Of a DNA stretch of 64,000 nt, positions 9,564 through 17,846 are shown piece after piece. Origin of the DNA: Enemella evansiae (GTDB taxonomy: Bacteria > Actinomycetota > Actinomycetes > Propionibacteriales > Propionibacteriaceae); assembly GCF_002250705.1 (NCBI RefSeq), contig NZ_NMVP01000023.1, positions 124,001-188,000 of the forward strand. The letters run 5' to 3'. Position 1 is the stretch's first letter, and each line of letters starts with the position of its first letter. The notes under the pieces were generated by a model. The model saw only the letters and a list, made by a program, of their open reading frames with translations, did no database searches and was not told where the DNA came from. The translations under genes were made by a program, and so were the position numbers.

Positions 9564-10342
9564 CCGAGAAGGCGAACACGCTGCTGGATCGGCTGAATCC
9601 GGTGACCCGATTCGCGATGGCGCTGGTGCTCTCGATCCCGCTGATCCTCACCCTGGACTGGTTGAGTGCCGCGGTCGGGCTGGTGCTGGTGCTCATCGCC
9701 GCGCTGGCCTGTGGATTCCCACCGCGACTGATCGCCCGCCGGCTGGCGGTGCTGTTCGTGGTCGGGATGCTGGCGGCGATCTCGATGGCACTGTACGGGC
9801 GCCCCGGTGGCGCGGAATGGTTTGCCTGGTTGCTGATCCGGGTCACCGACAACTCGCTGCTGCTGGCGGTGGCGGTGCTGTTGCGGGTGCTGGCGCTCGG
9901 CCTGTCGGCGGTGCTGCTGTTCGGCGATGTGGACCCCACCGACCTGGCCGACGGATTGGCGCAGGTGGCCCGGTTGCCGGCGCGGTTCGTGCTCGGCGCG
10001 CTGGCCGGGATCCGGATGCTGGGGCTGTTCACCGACGACTGGCGCTCGCTCGGACTGGCCCGCCGCGCCCGCGGCCTCGGGGACACCGGGCGGGTCCGGC
10101 GCTGGTTGTCGATGGCCTTCGCGCTGCTGGTGCTGGCGATCCGGCGCGGCAGCCGACTGGCCACGGCGATGGAGGCGAAGGGCTTCGGCGCGACCGGTCC
10201 GGATGCTCCAGAACGCAGCTGGGCAAGGGAATCCCGGCTGCGGGGCGCCGACGCGGTGGGTGTGCTGGTGTGTGCGGTGATGGGTGCGGTCGCGGTCGGC
10301 TCCGCGGTCTGGTTCGGCACCGCCAACTGGGTGGGCTCGTGA
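9560..10342 (+). CDS. ykoC: ECF transporter T component YkoC (CbiQ family)
   Basis: This 260-residue membrane protein is the coupling (T) subunit that links the substrate-binding subunit to the ATPases. It has about five to six hydrophobic helices and a cytoplasmic stretch rich in Ala and Arg (RRARGLGDTG and similar) corresponding to the coupling helices. The ATG overlaps the ykoD stop as ATGA, so translation is probably coupled. The family assignment is firm; the transported ligand is inferred from the TPP riboswitch. Confidence 0.9.
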   Translation: MTEKANTLLDRLNPVTRFAMALVLSIPLILTLDWLSAAVGLVLVLIAALACGFPPRLIARRLAVLFVVGMLAAISMALYGRPGGAEWFAWLLIRVTDNSLLLAVAVLLRVLALGLSAVLLFGDVDPTDLADGLAQVARLPARFVLGALAGIRMLGLFTDDWRSLGLARRARGLGDTGRVRRWLSMAFALLVLAIRRGSRLATAMEAKGFGATGPDAPERSWARESRLRGADAVGVLVCAVMGAVAVGSAVWFGTANWVGS

Positions 10343-10863
10343 TCGCCGAGGCGCTGGCACCGCTGCTGCAGCCGGGACTGACCGGGCCCGGGCGATGGGT
10401 GGCGCTCCTCGACGGCGGCTCCGGATCCGGCAAGACGAGCACCGCGCACGAGCTCGCCCGGCTGCTCGATCCGGCACCGCGGGTGGTCAGCCTGGACGAC
10501 TGCTATCCCGGCTGGGACGGCCTGGCCGCCGGCGCGGCGATGGTGACCGCCGACATCCTCTCGGACCGCTCGGGTTATCGGCGCTGGGACTGGGCCGCCG
10601 ATCGGCCCGGGGAGTGGGTCCCGCTCGACCCGGCCGCGGATCTGATCATCGAGGGGTGCGGGGCGATCACCCGGGCATCGGTCGCGCTGGCGTCGGTGTC
10701 GGTCTGGTTGGAACTGTCCGAGCCGGTACGCCGCCAGCGGGCGCTGGCCCGGGACGGTGCCGCCTACGAGCCGCACTGGGAGCGCTGGGCGGCCCAGGAG
10801 CGCCGGCACTGGCTGCAGGATCGGCCGCGGGACCTGGCGGATCTGGTCATCGAGCTCGACTGA
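10339..10863 (+). CDS. P-loop nucleoside/small-molecule kinase-like protein
   Basis: This 174-residue protein starts at GTG 10339, overlapping the ykoC stop as GTGA. A clear P-loop GGSGSGKT is at residues 26-33. It is followed by a SLDDCYPGWDGL segment (acidic base plus substrate-lid position as in uridine-kinase-like enzymes), LIIEGCGAIT and a lid-like VRRQRALARDG. The layout matches small uridine kinase-like ATPases. As the fourth gene of a TPP-controlled operon it could phosphorylate a thiamine precursor or salvage product, but no residue here fixes the substrate. Confidence 0.75.
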   Translation: MIAEALAPLLQPGLTGPGRWVALLDGGSGSGKTSTAHELARLLDPAPRVVSLDDCYPGWDGLAAGAAMVTADILSDRSGYRRWDWAADRPGEWVPLDPAADLIIEGCGAITRASVALASVSVWLELSEPVRRQRALARDGAAYEPHWERWAAQERRHWLQDRPRDLADLVIELD

Positions 10864-10887
10864 GGCGGCCGATGGAAGAATCGGGTC

Positions 10888-11295
10888 ATGACGAGCGAAC
10901 AGCAGAACGCCGAGATCGAGGACTACCTGGCCAGCTACCGGGAGCTGATGGGTTTCGTGCCGCCGCGGGTCGCGGCTCGCTTCGAGTCGCTGCGCTCCAG
11001 CAACCCGGAACTTCTGCTGGCACAGGAGAAGGCGCGAGCGCTGGTGTCGAACCCGGCCGACCTGGACGAGCTGACGGTGCAACTGATGCTGTTCGCGATC
11101 CTGGCCAGCCGACTCAGTGACGCGGCGAAGCTGCACGGCTGGGCGGCGCGGCGTCAGGGGGCGAGCTGGGAGCAGCTGCAGCAGACGCTCGATCTGGCGT
11201 ACCTGTTCGGTGGTCAGTCGGTCGCCAACCGGGCACCGTCGGTGCTCGCCGAGATCCGGGAGCTCGAGGAGCGGCACGGCCTGCCGGAGCAGTGA
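10888..11295 (+). CDS. AhpD/carboxymuconolactone-decarboxylase-like helical protein
   Basis: This 135-residue all-helical protein has no close identity I can name. Residues about 55-110 (LMLFAILASRLSDAAKLHGWAARR and the segment after it) resemble the CMD/AhpD fold, but the CxxC redox pair of AhpD is absent and there are no cysteines at all. A peroxidase-type reaction is therefore unlikely. It starts at ATG 10888, 24 bases after the kinase-like gene, and is probably the last gene of the thiamine operon. Its role is unknown. Confidence 0.6.
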   Translation: MTSEQQNAEIEDYLASYRELMGFVPPRVAARFESLRSSNPELLLAQEKARALVSNPADLDELTVQLMLFAILASRLSDAAKLHGWAARRQGASWEQLQQTLDLAYLFGGQSVANRAPSVLAEIRELEERHGLPEQ

Positions 11296-11300
11296 GCCGG

Positions 11301-11502
11301 ACGCTCATCGAGTGGTCCGGCGGTGCCGACGCGAAGCGAGGCAGCGCCGGACGTGTCGAGATGTGCCGATCGAGGTGGTTCATCTCGACACGGTCGCTGC
11401 GCGACCTACTCGATGAGCGTGGGGGACACGGTCGCTGCGCGACCTACTCGATGAACGTCGGGGACACGGGTCGCTGCGCGACCTACTCGATGAACGTCGG
11501 GG
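11301..11502. repeat. R1 hairpin repeat cluster A (convergent junction)
   Basis: Four R1 copies lie between two converging genes. A long-form copy (11301-11363, inverted) has inner stem GTCCGGCG/CGCCGGAC. A short-form copy (11378-11420) reads GTTCATC, TCGACAC, GGTCGC, loop TGC, GCGACC, TACTC, GATGAGC. Two tandem partial copies follow, keeping the inner stem and right arm (11425-11460 and 11461-11502). The core CACGG recurs at 11389, 11427 and 11465, a 38-base period. The sequence fills the whole gap; no gene is present. Confidence 0.9.
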
Positions 11503-12339
11503 TCAGGCAACGAGTTGGGCGTGTTCGCGGAGCTGGGCAGGGGTCGGCAGCGGGGTGAACCCGAAGAACTCCAGATAGGCGGGAATCTGTTCGAAGAGCA
11601 TGTCGGTGCCGACCTGGGTGGTGCAGCCGCGCTGCCGCGCCGCCTGCAGGAACGGTGTCATCGCCCTGGTCATCACCACCTCCCCGACGAAGGTGCCGGG
11701 TGCCAACCGGTCCACCGCGACCGGCATCGGGTCGCCCGGGTTCATCCCCATCGGAGTCGCGTTCACCACGACATCGAAACCCGCCGGATCGCTGATCCCG
11801 GTCTGCACCTCGAGCGCCGGATGATGGCTGCGCAGTCGGTCGGCCAACCCCTGCATCACCGCCGCCCTGGTGTCGAACACCGCGATCCGGGAAACGCCCG
11901 CCGCGGCGAGGGATGCGGCGATCGCCGATCCCACACCACCGGAACCGACGACCAGCGCGGACAGCCCCTGTGGTGGGCGCCCGTTACGCCGCATGCCGCG
12001 GACGAACCCCTCCCCGTCGAACATGTCCGCGACCAGGCGCCCGCCGGGTTCCACCCGGACCGCATTGGCGGCACCGGCGATGGCTGCGGCGGGGCGGACC
12101 TCGTCGACCAGGTCGAGCACCGTCACCTTGTGCGGCATGGTGACCAGCGCACCGCGCACATTCGTCGCCTTCATCAGCAGCCCGAACTCGGCGGTGAACT
12201 CGGTGGCCCGGACCCCGAGCGGTACCACGCAGGCATCGATCCCGGCATGGGCGAACCACGGGTTGTAGATCATCGGCGCCTTGAACGAGTGCGTCGGATC
12301 ACCGAGATGCAGGAGCAGGGTCGAGTTTCCCGTGAGCAT
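11503..12339 (-). CDS. AroE-like quinate/shikimate dehydrogenase
   Basis: This 278-residue shikimate dehydrogenase-family protein has the N-terminal substrate domain with GDPTHSFKAP (13-22) and the catalytic Lys71 in MPHKVT. Its nucleotide fold is marked by GSGGVGS (132-138), followed by NATPMGMN. The serines of classical AroE (HSxSP) are partly replaced (HSFKAP), as seen in catabolic or auxiliary AroE paralogues. Given the surrounding transporter, dehydroquinase and dehydroshikimate dehydratase, oxidation of quinate or shikimate is more likely than biosynthesis. The start codon lies 41 bases inside the upstream dehydrogenase gene. Confidence 0.82.
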   Translation of the reverse strand: MLTGNSTLLLHLGDPTHSFKAPMIYNPWFAHAGIDACVVPLGVRATEFTAEFGLLMKATNVRGALVTMPHKVTVLDLVDEVRPAAAIAGAANAVRVEPGGRLVADMFDGEGFVRGMRRNGRPPQGLSALVVGSGGVGSAIAASLAAAGVSRIAVFDTRAAVMQGLADRLRSHHPALEVQTGISDPAGFDVVVNATPMGMNPGDPMPVAVDRLAPGTFVGEVVMTRAMTPFLQAARQRGCTTQVGTDMLFEQIPAYLEFFGFTPLPTPAQLREHAQLVA

Positions 12340-13399
12340 GGGGATTCCTCTCGTTTCCGGGGGTGGGTACGGTGACCGTGCCGCCGGTGCGGGCGGCGGT
12401 CAGGATCGCGTCGATGGTGGCGACGGCCGCCAACCCGGCGGCGCCGTCACACACCGGTTGCTGGTCGCCGCGGATCACCGCGGCGAAATGCGCCAGCTGG
12501 GCGTGGATCGGGTCGACGGCCGGGACCGGCACCCTCTCGCCGATCAGCGGCTCTGTCCAGGAAGCCCTGTCCGCGAAGGACTTCAGCCGCATCGTCGGGA
12601 TGGCGAGGGAGCCGTCGGTGCCCATCACCACGTAGGCGTCCTCGTCGTCGTGGTGGTCGTAGTCGGGGTTCTCGCCGCTGGTCTGCTCCCACGACCGCGC
12701 CGAGGCCGCGACGTCGGAGAGCAGGAAGCTGCCGAGCGCCCCGTTCGCGAACCGGAGCAGGATTCCCGCGGTGTCCTCCACCTCGAATCCGCGGGCGGCG
12801 GCCGAGGTCATCGCCTGCACCTCGACCACCGGGCCGAGCAGCTGGTGCAGGTTGTCGACCTCGTGGATCAGGTTGAGCTGGATCGGGCCGCCACCGCTCC
12901 GTCGTCGCCAGCCACCGCCGACCTCGAAGTAGTCATCGGGTTTGCGGAAGCAGGCGCTGCCCTGCACCGCCACCAGCCGGCCCAGCCGACCGGAGGCGAT
13001 CACCTCACGCGCGGTCCGCATGATCGCGGAGTGGTTGCGGTGGTGGCCGGTCAGCAGCGGTACGCCACCGGCCTGCGCGAGGGCCACCAGCTCGGCCGCC
13101 TCGGCGACCGTGGTGGCCAGCGGTTTCTCCACCAGCACAGGGATCCCGGCCCGCAGCACCGCCAACCCATCGGCATGGTGCCGCAGATTCGGGGTGGCCA
13201 GGATCACCCCGTCCGGGCGCTGGGCGGCGAGCAGGTCGGCCACCGAGGCGTACCCCGGGACCGCCAGCTCGTCGGCCAGCTCGGCGGCCGCCGGGGCCGG
13301 GTCCGCGATCGCGCAGACCTCGGTCCCGGCGTACGCCTGGATCGCGGCGAGGTGCCGGCGGCCGATCAGCCCCGCCCCGGCCACGGCGATCCGCAGCAT
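12299..13399 (-). CDS. Gfo/Idh/MocA-family oxidoreductase
   Basis: This 366-residue NAD(P)-dependent dehydrogenase has GAGLIGRRH (8-16) in the Rossmann fold and the family's VEKPLA motif with Lys92. The C-terminal half has the alpha/beta substrate domain. In a ring-cleavage cluster one precedent is LigC, the carboxy-hydroxymuconate semialdehyde dehydrogenase of the protocatechuate 4,5-pathway, which belongs to this family; a quinate or inositol-type polyol dehydrogenase is the alternative. The start overlaps the transporter stop as TGATG, and the 3' end overlaps the AroE-like gene by 41 bases, so the three genes form one operon. Confidence 0.8.
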   Translation of the reverse strand: MLRIAVAGAGLIGRRHLAAIQAYAGTEVCAIADPAPAAAELADELAVPGYASVADLLAAQRPDGVILATPNLRHHADGLAVLRAGIPVLVEKPLATTVAEAAELVALAQAGGVPLLTGHHRNHSAIMRTAREVIASGRLGRLVAVQGSACFRKPDDYFEVGGGWRRRSGGGPIQLNLIHEVDNLHQLLGPVVEVQAMTSAAARGFEVEDTAGILLRFANGALGSFLLSDVAASARSWEQTSGENPDYDHHDDEDAYVVMGTDGSLAIPTMRLKSFADRASWTEPLIGERVPVPAVDPIHAQLAHFAAVIRGDQQPVCDGAAGLAAVATIDAILTAARTGGTVTVPTPGNERNPHAHGKLDPAPASR

Positions 13400-14823
13400 C
13401 AGGACCGGCTCCCGGACTCGGCGCGCAGCCGCAGGTACTCCTCCTGGGGGATCGGCTGGGCGTCCTTCTCACCGAGCTCCTGCACCGGGATCCGGTAGGT
13501 CTCCCGCGCCGAGAGCGCCGACAGCGCGGAGATGATCGTGATCGCGAAGGTGATCGAGCCGATCTTCCACCAGATGCCGGTGCTTCCCGGCGGCGCCACC
13601 AGGGTGAAGATGGTGGGCAGGAAGGCGGTCAGCATGGTGCCGACGTTCTGCGCGATGGCCATCGAGGTCACCCGGGTGCGGGTCGGGAACAGCTCCGGGT
13701 AGAACGACGGGAAGATGCCGTTGTAGCCCTGGTAGACGAAGCCCCACATGGCCAGCGAGAAGACGATCGCCAACGGCACGCTGCCCTGTCCGATCGCCCA
13801 GAGATAGCCGAAGGACAGCGCCCCGGAGGCGAGACAGCCGACGATGATCGGTGGCCGGCGCCCGATCCGGTCCGAGAGCCTGCCGACCATCGGGATGACG
13901 ATGCAGGCCAGGATGTTGCCGAGCACCGGGATCCAGAGATAGACGTCCTTGTGCATCCCGATTCCGTACGCCTTCTGGGTGGCGTACGCCGCCCCGAAGA
14001 TCGTCGCCACGGTGGGGATCACGTTCATCAGCGCCATCAGCACCACCCGGATCATGTTCGGCCCGGTCTCGGTGAACGCGGCGGTGATCGGGTTGACCTT
14101 CGCCAGCTCGCCCTGGTCGACCTCGCGGGCCTCCTCCTTGAAGGCCGGGGTCTCCGGGACCCGGCGCCGGATCAGGTAACCGGCGATGACGACCACCACC
14201 GAGAGCACGAACGGGATCCGCCAGCCCCAGGAGTTGAAGGCCTGCTCGGGCAGCAACCGGGCGAGCGGGATGAACACCGCCGCCGCCAGGATCTGGCCGA
14301 ACTGGGTGCCCTGCAGGGTGAACGAGGCGAAATAGCCCCGCCGGCCGAATGGTGAGTGTTCGACGATCATCGACGAGGCACCGGAGATCTCGCCGGCCAC
14401 CGCGAAGCCCTGGATCAACCGCAGCACCACCAGCAGGATCGGCGCCAGCGCCCCGACCTGCTGATAGGTGGGCAGGAAGGCCACCGCAAGGGTGGACACG
14501 CCCATCAGCATCATGCAGAGCACCAGCACGTTCTTGCGCCCGTGCACGTCTCCCCAGCGGCCGAGGAAGAAGGCGCCGATCGGGCGGGCCACGTAGCCGA
14601 CGCCGTAGGTCGCCAGCGAGGTGGCGATGGCGACGGTGGGATCACCCGAGGGGAAGAAGATCTGCGGGAAGATCAGGGCCGCGGCCTGGGCGTAGATGAA
14701 GAAGTCGTAGTACTCCAGGGCCGAGCCGATGAATCCGGATGCGGCCGCCTTCCGGGGGCTGCGCTCGCCCTGCGGCTCGTGGTCACCGGCGCTCAGTCGG
14801 GCACCGCCAGCAGCGTTCGTCAT
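13399..14823 (-). CDS. MHS-family MFS transporter (shikimate/quinate candidate)
   Basis: This 474-residue, 12-helix MFS protein is of the MHS branch (GSALEYYDFFIYAQAA near the N-terminus, GRWGDVHGRKN loop 2-3 motif). ShiA-type shikimate permeases belong to this branch, and the downstream dehydrogenases support a hydroxylated cyclic acid such as quinate or shikimate as substrate. It is the first gene of the leftward arm of the divergent cluster; its promoter region contains the inverted repeat at 14896-14924. Confidence 0.82.
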   Translation of the reverse strand: MTNAAGGARLSAGDHEPQGERSPRKAAASGFIGSALEYYDFFIYAQAAALIFPQIFFPSGDPTVAIATSLATYGVGYVARPIGAFFLGRWGDVHGRKNVLVLCMMLMGVSTLAVAFLPTYQQVGALAPILLVVLRLIQGFAVAGEISGASSMIVEHSPFGRRGYFASFTLQGTQFGQILAAAVFIPLARLLPEQAFNSWGWRIPFVLSVVVVIAGYLIRRRVPETPAFKEEAREVDQGELAKVNPITAAFTETGPNMIRVVLMALMNVIPTVATIFGAAYATQKAYGIGMHKDVYLWIPVLGNILACIVIPMVGRLSDRIGRRPPIIVGCLASGALSFGYLWAIGQGSVPLAIVFSLAMWGFVYQGYNGIFPSFYPELFPTRTRVTSMAIAQNVGTMLTAFLPTIFTLVAPPGSTGIWWKIGSITFAITIISALSALSARETYRIPVQELGEKDAQPIPQEEYLRLRAESGSRS

Positions 14824-14895
14824 GCTGCCACTCCATTCGTCGTTGGATGGTTGGGTCTGGCTGGGTTGTCCGGTCCTGCCGTCTCAAGCAATGAA

Positions 14896-14924
14896 CCGTC
14901 TGGTACAAACAATGTACGAGACGG
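14896..14924. promoter_or_regulatory. Inverted repeat in divergent promoter, putative TetR operator
   Basis: The arms CCGTCTGGTAC (14896-14906) and GTACGAGACGG (14914-14924) are inverted repeats matching at 10 of 11 positions around a 7-base A/T-rich spacer. GTAC occurs three times in this stretch (14903, 14914, 14924). It lies midway between the divergent MHS transporter and LigA-like genes and is the only A/T-rich patch there. The size and symmetry fit a TetR-type site, and a TetR gene lies in the same cluster. Binding is inferred. Confidence 0.65.
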
Positions 14925-14970
14925 TACATTAATCTCGTCTTGCTAAGTTTCACAAGGGGGTGAGCGGAAC

Positions 14971-15270
14971 TTGTCCAGTTATGCACTTCAGAAATGTGTG
15001 TTCGACCACCTGCGTCGACTCGAGGACCCGAACAGCGATCGGGCCGCGGACGATCTGGTGACCGAGGGTTATGAACTCGATGAGCGAGAGAGAGCGGCCG
15101 CACGCAACGGGGACGTGGCAGAGTTCCACGACCTGGGTGTGCATCCGGTGCTGATCAACGGCTACTGCCGCGCGAACGGCTGGAAGCGCGCCGACTACAA
15201 ACAGTTGTTCCGGGCCGAACAGATCCGGCAGGCGGAGAACACCGGGAGGACCCGATGGCAGAAATCGTGA
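14971..15270 (+). CDS. ligA: Extradiol dioxygenase small subunit (LigA family)
   Basis: This 99-residue helical protein resembles the LigA alpha subunit of protocatechuate 4,5-dioxygenase. Typical segments are VFDHLRRLEDP near the N-terminus, LTEGYELDERER-like spacing in the middle and NGYCRANGWKRADY near the C-terminus. The small subunit helps close the LigB active site. The start is TTG 14971, about ten bases after AAGGGGG; nearby ATG and GTG codons are out of frame. It overlaps the start of the LigB-like gene by 16 bases, so the two are likely made together. Confidence 0.8.
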   Translation: MSSYALQKCVFDHLRRLEDPNSDRAADDLVTEGYELDERERAAARNGDVAEFHDLGVHPVLINGYCRANGWKRADYKQLFRAEQIRQAENTGRTRWQKS

Positions 15271-16091
15271 CCGGCTTCTCGGCATCGCACGCGCCGATGA
15301 TGTCGGCGGACCCGGGGTCCGCCCCGCCCGGCCAGGCCGAGCGCTTCTTCGCCGCGATCGACCGACTCACCGAGTCGGTGCGCGAGAGCGACGCCCAGGC
15401 CCTGGTGATGGTCTCCGGTGAGCACTTCAGCAACTTCTTCCTCGACAACCTGCCGCAGATCTCCATCGGTCTGGGCGAGACCCATCTGGGTCCGGTGGAG
15501 AAGTGGCTCGGCATCGACCGGGTGGTCATCCCGGGGCAGCCCGCGCTGGCCGACCACATCCTGGCCGGGTTGATCGAGCGCGACCAGCTCCCGGCGCTGT
15601 CGCACCAGCTGATCGTCGACCACGGTTTCATGACCGTCTACGACAAGATCTCACCGAGCAAGGATCTGCCGCTGGTGCCGGTGGTGGTGAACTGCACCAC
15701 CCCGCCGCTGATGACGCTGCGGCAGGCATGGAACTTCGGCGTCAAGCTGGGTGAGACGATCCGCGACTTCGACGGCCTCGATCGGGTGGCGATCTGCGGT
15801 GCGGGCGGCGTTTCGCACTTCGTCGGCGAGCCGCGGGTCGGCGATCTCGATGAGGACTTCGATCGCTGGTTCCTGCAGATGCTCGAGGACGGCTGTCCCG
15901 ACGAGCTGCTGGATCTCGGCAACGAGGAACTCGCCCAGGCCGGCAACGGCACCGGCGAGGTCCGCGCCTGGGTGATGGTCGCCGGGGCGATGGCCGGATC
16001 GAAGACCGAGGCACTCGCCTACGAGCCGATCTACGAGTGGATCAACGGCATGGCCGCGGTGCTGCACACGCCCGTCCGGGGTGGCGCCTGA
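15255..16091 (+). CDS. ligB: Class III extradiol ring-cleavage dioxygenase (LigB family)
   Basis: This 278-residue non-haem Fe(II) dioxygenase has the catalytic subunit signatures: His12 in SASHAPMM and His57 in SGEHFSN as iron ligands, then the central LIVDHGFM segment and PLVPVVVNC. With a LigA partner and a dehydroshikimate dehydratase next door, the expected substrate is protocatechuate, cleaved beside a ring hydroxyl. Whether cleavage is 4,5 or 2,3 is not fixed by what I can see. The stop overlaps the next start as TGATG. Confidence 0.85.
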   Translation: MAEIVTGFSASHAPMMSADPGSAPPGQAERFFAAIDRLTESVRESDAQALVMVSGEHFSNFFLDNLPQISIGLGETHLGPVEKWLGIDRVVIPGQPALADHILAGLIERDQLPALSHQLIVDHGFMTVYDKISPSKDLPLVPVVVNCTTPPLMTLRQAWNFGVKLGETIRDFDGLDRVAICGAGGVSHFVGEPRVGDLDEDFDRWFLQMLEDGCPDELLDLGNEELAQAGNGTGEVRAWVMVAGAMAGSKTEALAYEPIYEWINGMAAVLHTPVRGGA

Positions 16092-17086
16092 TGGGGTGCA
16101 CGGTCGTCGACGTGCACGCGCACGCGATGCCGTTGACGTTGCTGGAATGGCTCGCGGACCAGGGATTGGCCGACCTGTCCCGCAAGGACGAGCGGATCGT
16201 GGTGATCGACCCGCGGGTCTCCGGGGTCGGCGCCGGGGCGCCGCTGCCGCTGCCCGAATCGATGTATGACAACACCGTGCGGCGCGCCGAGATGGCGGAG
16301 CAGGGTGTCACCCATCAGGCGATCTCGCTGCCGCCGTTCCTGATGGGTTCGACCTGCGACGACAGCGAGCTGGTCGGTGAGCTGGTACGCCGGGGCAACG
16401 ACGCGCTGGCCGAGCTGGTCGCCGACGACGACGCGCTGATCGGACTGATCGGCGTACCGCTCGGTCACCCGCAGGCCGCCGACGAGGTCCGCCGCGGACT
16501 GGATTCGCTGGGGCTCGGCGGGGCCGCGATCGGTTCCCGGGGTGCCGGCCGGGATCTCGACGATCCGGTGAACGCACCGGTCTGGTCGCTGCTCGCCGAG
16601 CGTGAGGTGTTCACCTTCCTGCACCCCTCGGCGACCCCGGAACCGCCACGGATGAAGGACTTCTGGTTCCCGCAGCTGGTCGGCTATCCGATCGAGACGG
16701 CGATCGCCACCGCCCGGTTGGCGTTCTCCGGGGTGCTGGAGGCGAACCGGTTCCCGCTCTGCCTGGCGCATGGCGGCGGCTGCCTGCCGGCGCTGCGCGG
16801 GCGTCTCGACATGGGCTGGGACCGCAAGCCGGTGGCGCACACCACCGAACTGCCACCGAGCGCGATCTTCGAACGGCTCTACTACGACACCGCGGTCTTC
16901 GATCCGGTGCTGCTGCGCCGGCTGGTGGAGGACGTCGGCACCGAACACGTGCTGGTCGGCACCGACTACCCGTTCGACCTGGCCGATCGCGACCCGGTGG
17001 GCGCGGTCGAGGCGGTCGGACTGTCGGAGCAGGAGCGGGACACCGTGCTCGGCGGCTCGGCCGCCAGGTTGCTGGGGATCGGCTGA
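16091..17086 (+). CDS. ACMSD-like amidohydrolase (ring-cleavage product decarboxylase/hydrolase)
   Basis: This 331-residue TIM-barrel metal enzyme has the HxH pair (His9 and His11 in VDVHAHAM), His227 in LAHGGG and Asp292 in GTDYPFD. The whole C-terminal half, including the WFPQLVGYPIETAIA region, follows the aminocarboxymuconate semialdehyde decarboxylase pattern. In this operon it should act on the LigAB product: as a decarboxylase, or as a hydrolase/hydratase comparable to LigI or LigJ. ATG 16091 overlaps the ligB stop; an upstream in-frame start at 16037 lies inside ligB and is rejected. Confidence 0.8.
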   Translation: MGCTVVDVHAHAMPLTLLEWLADQGLADLSRKDERIVVIDPRVSGVGAGAPLPLPESMYDNTVRRAEMAEQGVTHQAISLPPFLMGSTCDDSELVGELVRRGNDALAELVADDDALIGLIGVPLGHPQAADEVRRGLDSLGLGGAAIGSRGAGRDLDDPVNAPVWSLLAEREVFTFLHPSATPEPPRMKDFWFPQLVGYPIETAIATARLAFSGVLEANRFPLCLAHGGGCLPALRGRLDMGWDRKPVAHTTELPPSAIFERLYYDTAVFDPVLLRRLVEDVGTEHVLVGTDYPFDLADRDPVGAVEAVGLSEQERDTVLGGSAARLLGIG

Positions 17087-17107
17087 CCGATGCCCGGGGT
17101 CACCAGC

Positions 17108-17755
17108 TCAGTCGTCGGGCGTGCACAACCAGGCGAGCACCGAGTCGACCGCGATCTGCCGCAGCCGCGCGCGATGCGCCGGTTCGGCCATGTCGTAGGC
17201 GAAGATCGCGGCGATCGAGTTGCGGTTGTTGACCGAGTACATCGCCAGCGACATCACCAGCAGATGCACCTCCATCGCCGTCGCCCGGCGGGGGAAGGTG
17301 CCGTCGGCGTGGCCGCGTTCCAGCACCTCGTCCATCAGATCGATGACCGGCGAGTTCAGCGCCATCGCCCGCTCGGAACGGCGCAGGAACTGGGCGTGGT
17401 GGATGTTCTCGATGGACACCAGCCGGCACAGCTCGGGATGCTCCCCGTGGTAGTCGAACTCGAAGCGCACGATCTCGGCCATCGCCTCGGTCGGCGACAG
17501 GTCACCGAGGGCCAGATTCTGTTCCTCGGCACGGATCTTGGCGTACGTCTCCTCCAGCACCGCGGTGTAGAGACCGGCCTTGCCGCCGAAGTAGTAGTAG
17601 ATCATCCGCTTGGTGGTGCGGGTCTTGGCGGCGATGTCGTCGACCCGCGCCCCGGAATAACCCACCCGGGCGAACTCCTCGGTGGCAACCGCCAGGATCT
17701 CGGCCCGGGTCCGCGCGGCGTCGCGCTGCAACTCGGCCGGTGCCTGGTTCGACAT
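17108..17755 (-). CDS. TetR-family transcriptional regulator
   Basis: This 215-residue regulator has an N-terminal helix-turn-helix (residues about 15-60: ILAVATEEFARVGYSGARV, then TTKRMIYYYFGGK), a standard TetR DNA-binding domain, and a helical ligand domain. ATG 17755 is preceded by AAGGGG; a longer reading to 17848 would have no such site. It lies inside the quinate/protocatechuate cluster, divergent from aroQ, and is the best candidate to bind the inverted repeat at 14896-14924. The ligand is unknown; a pathway acid is likely. Confidence 0.85.
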   Translation of the reverse strand: MSNQAPAELQRDAARTRAEILAVATEEFARVGYSGARVDDIAAKTRTTKRMIYYYFGGKAGLYTAVLEETYAKIRAEEQNLALGDLSPTEAMAEIVRFEFDYHGEHPELCRLVSIENIHHAQFLRRSERAMALNSPVIDLMDEVLERGHADGTFPRRATAMEVHLLVMSLAMYSVNNRNSIAAIFAYDMAEPAHRARLRQIAVDSVLAWLCTPDD

Positions 17756-17846
17756 CCACTCGCCCCTTCGCTGATACCAACTACGTGCCCAGTGTTCCAC
17801 GCCGCCCAATCGGCGAGGCGTGCGGCGGGGCCTGAGGAGAATAGCC

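Noticed and set aside
8137..10863. A 908-codon open frame across ykoD and ykoC
   Set aside because: It is out of frame with both transporter genes and its product is Arg/Ser/Pro-rich without domains; only its last 174 codons (from 10339) are a real gene.
11292..11558. An 88-codon frame through R1 cluster A
   Set aside because: It consists of translated R1 repeats only and has no conserved segment.
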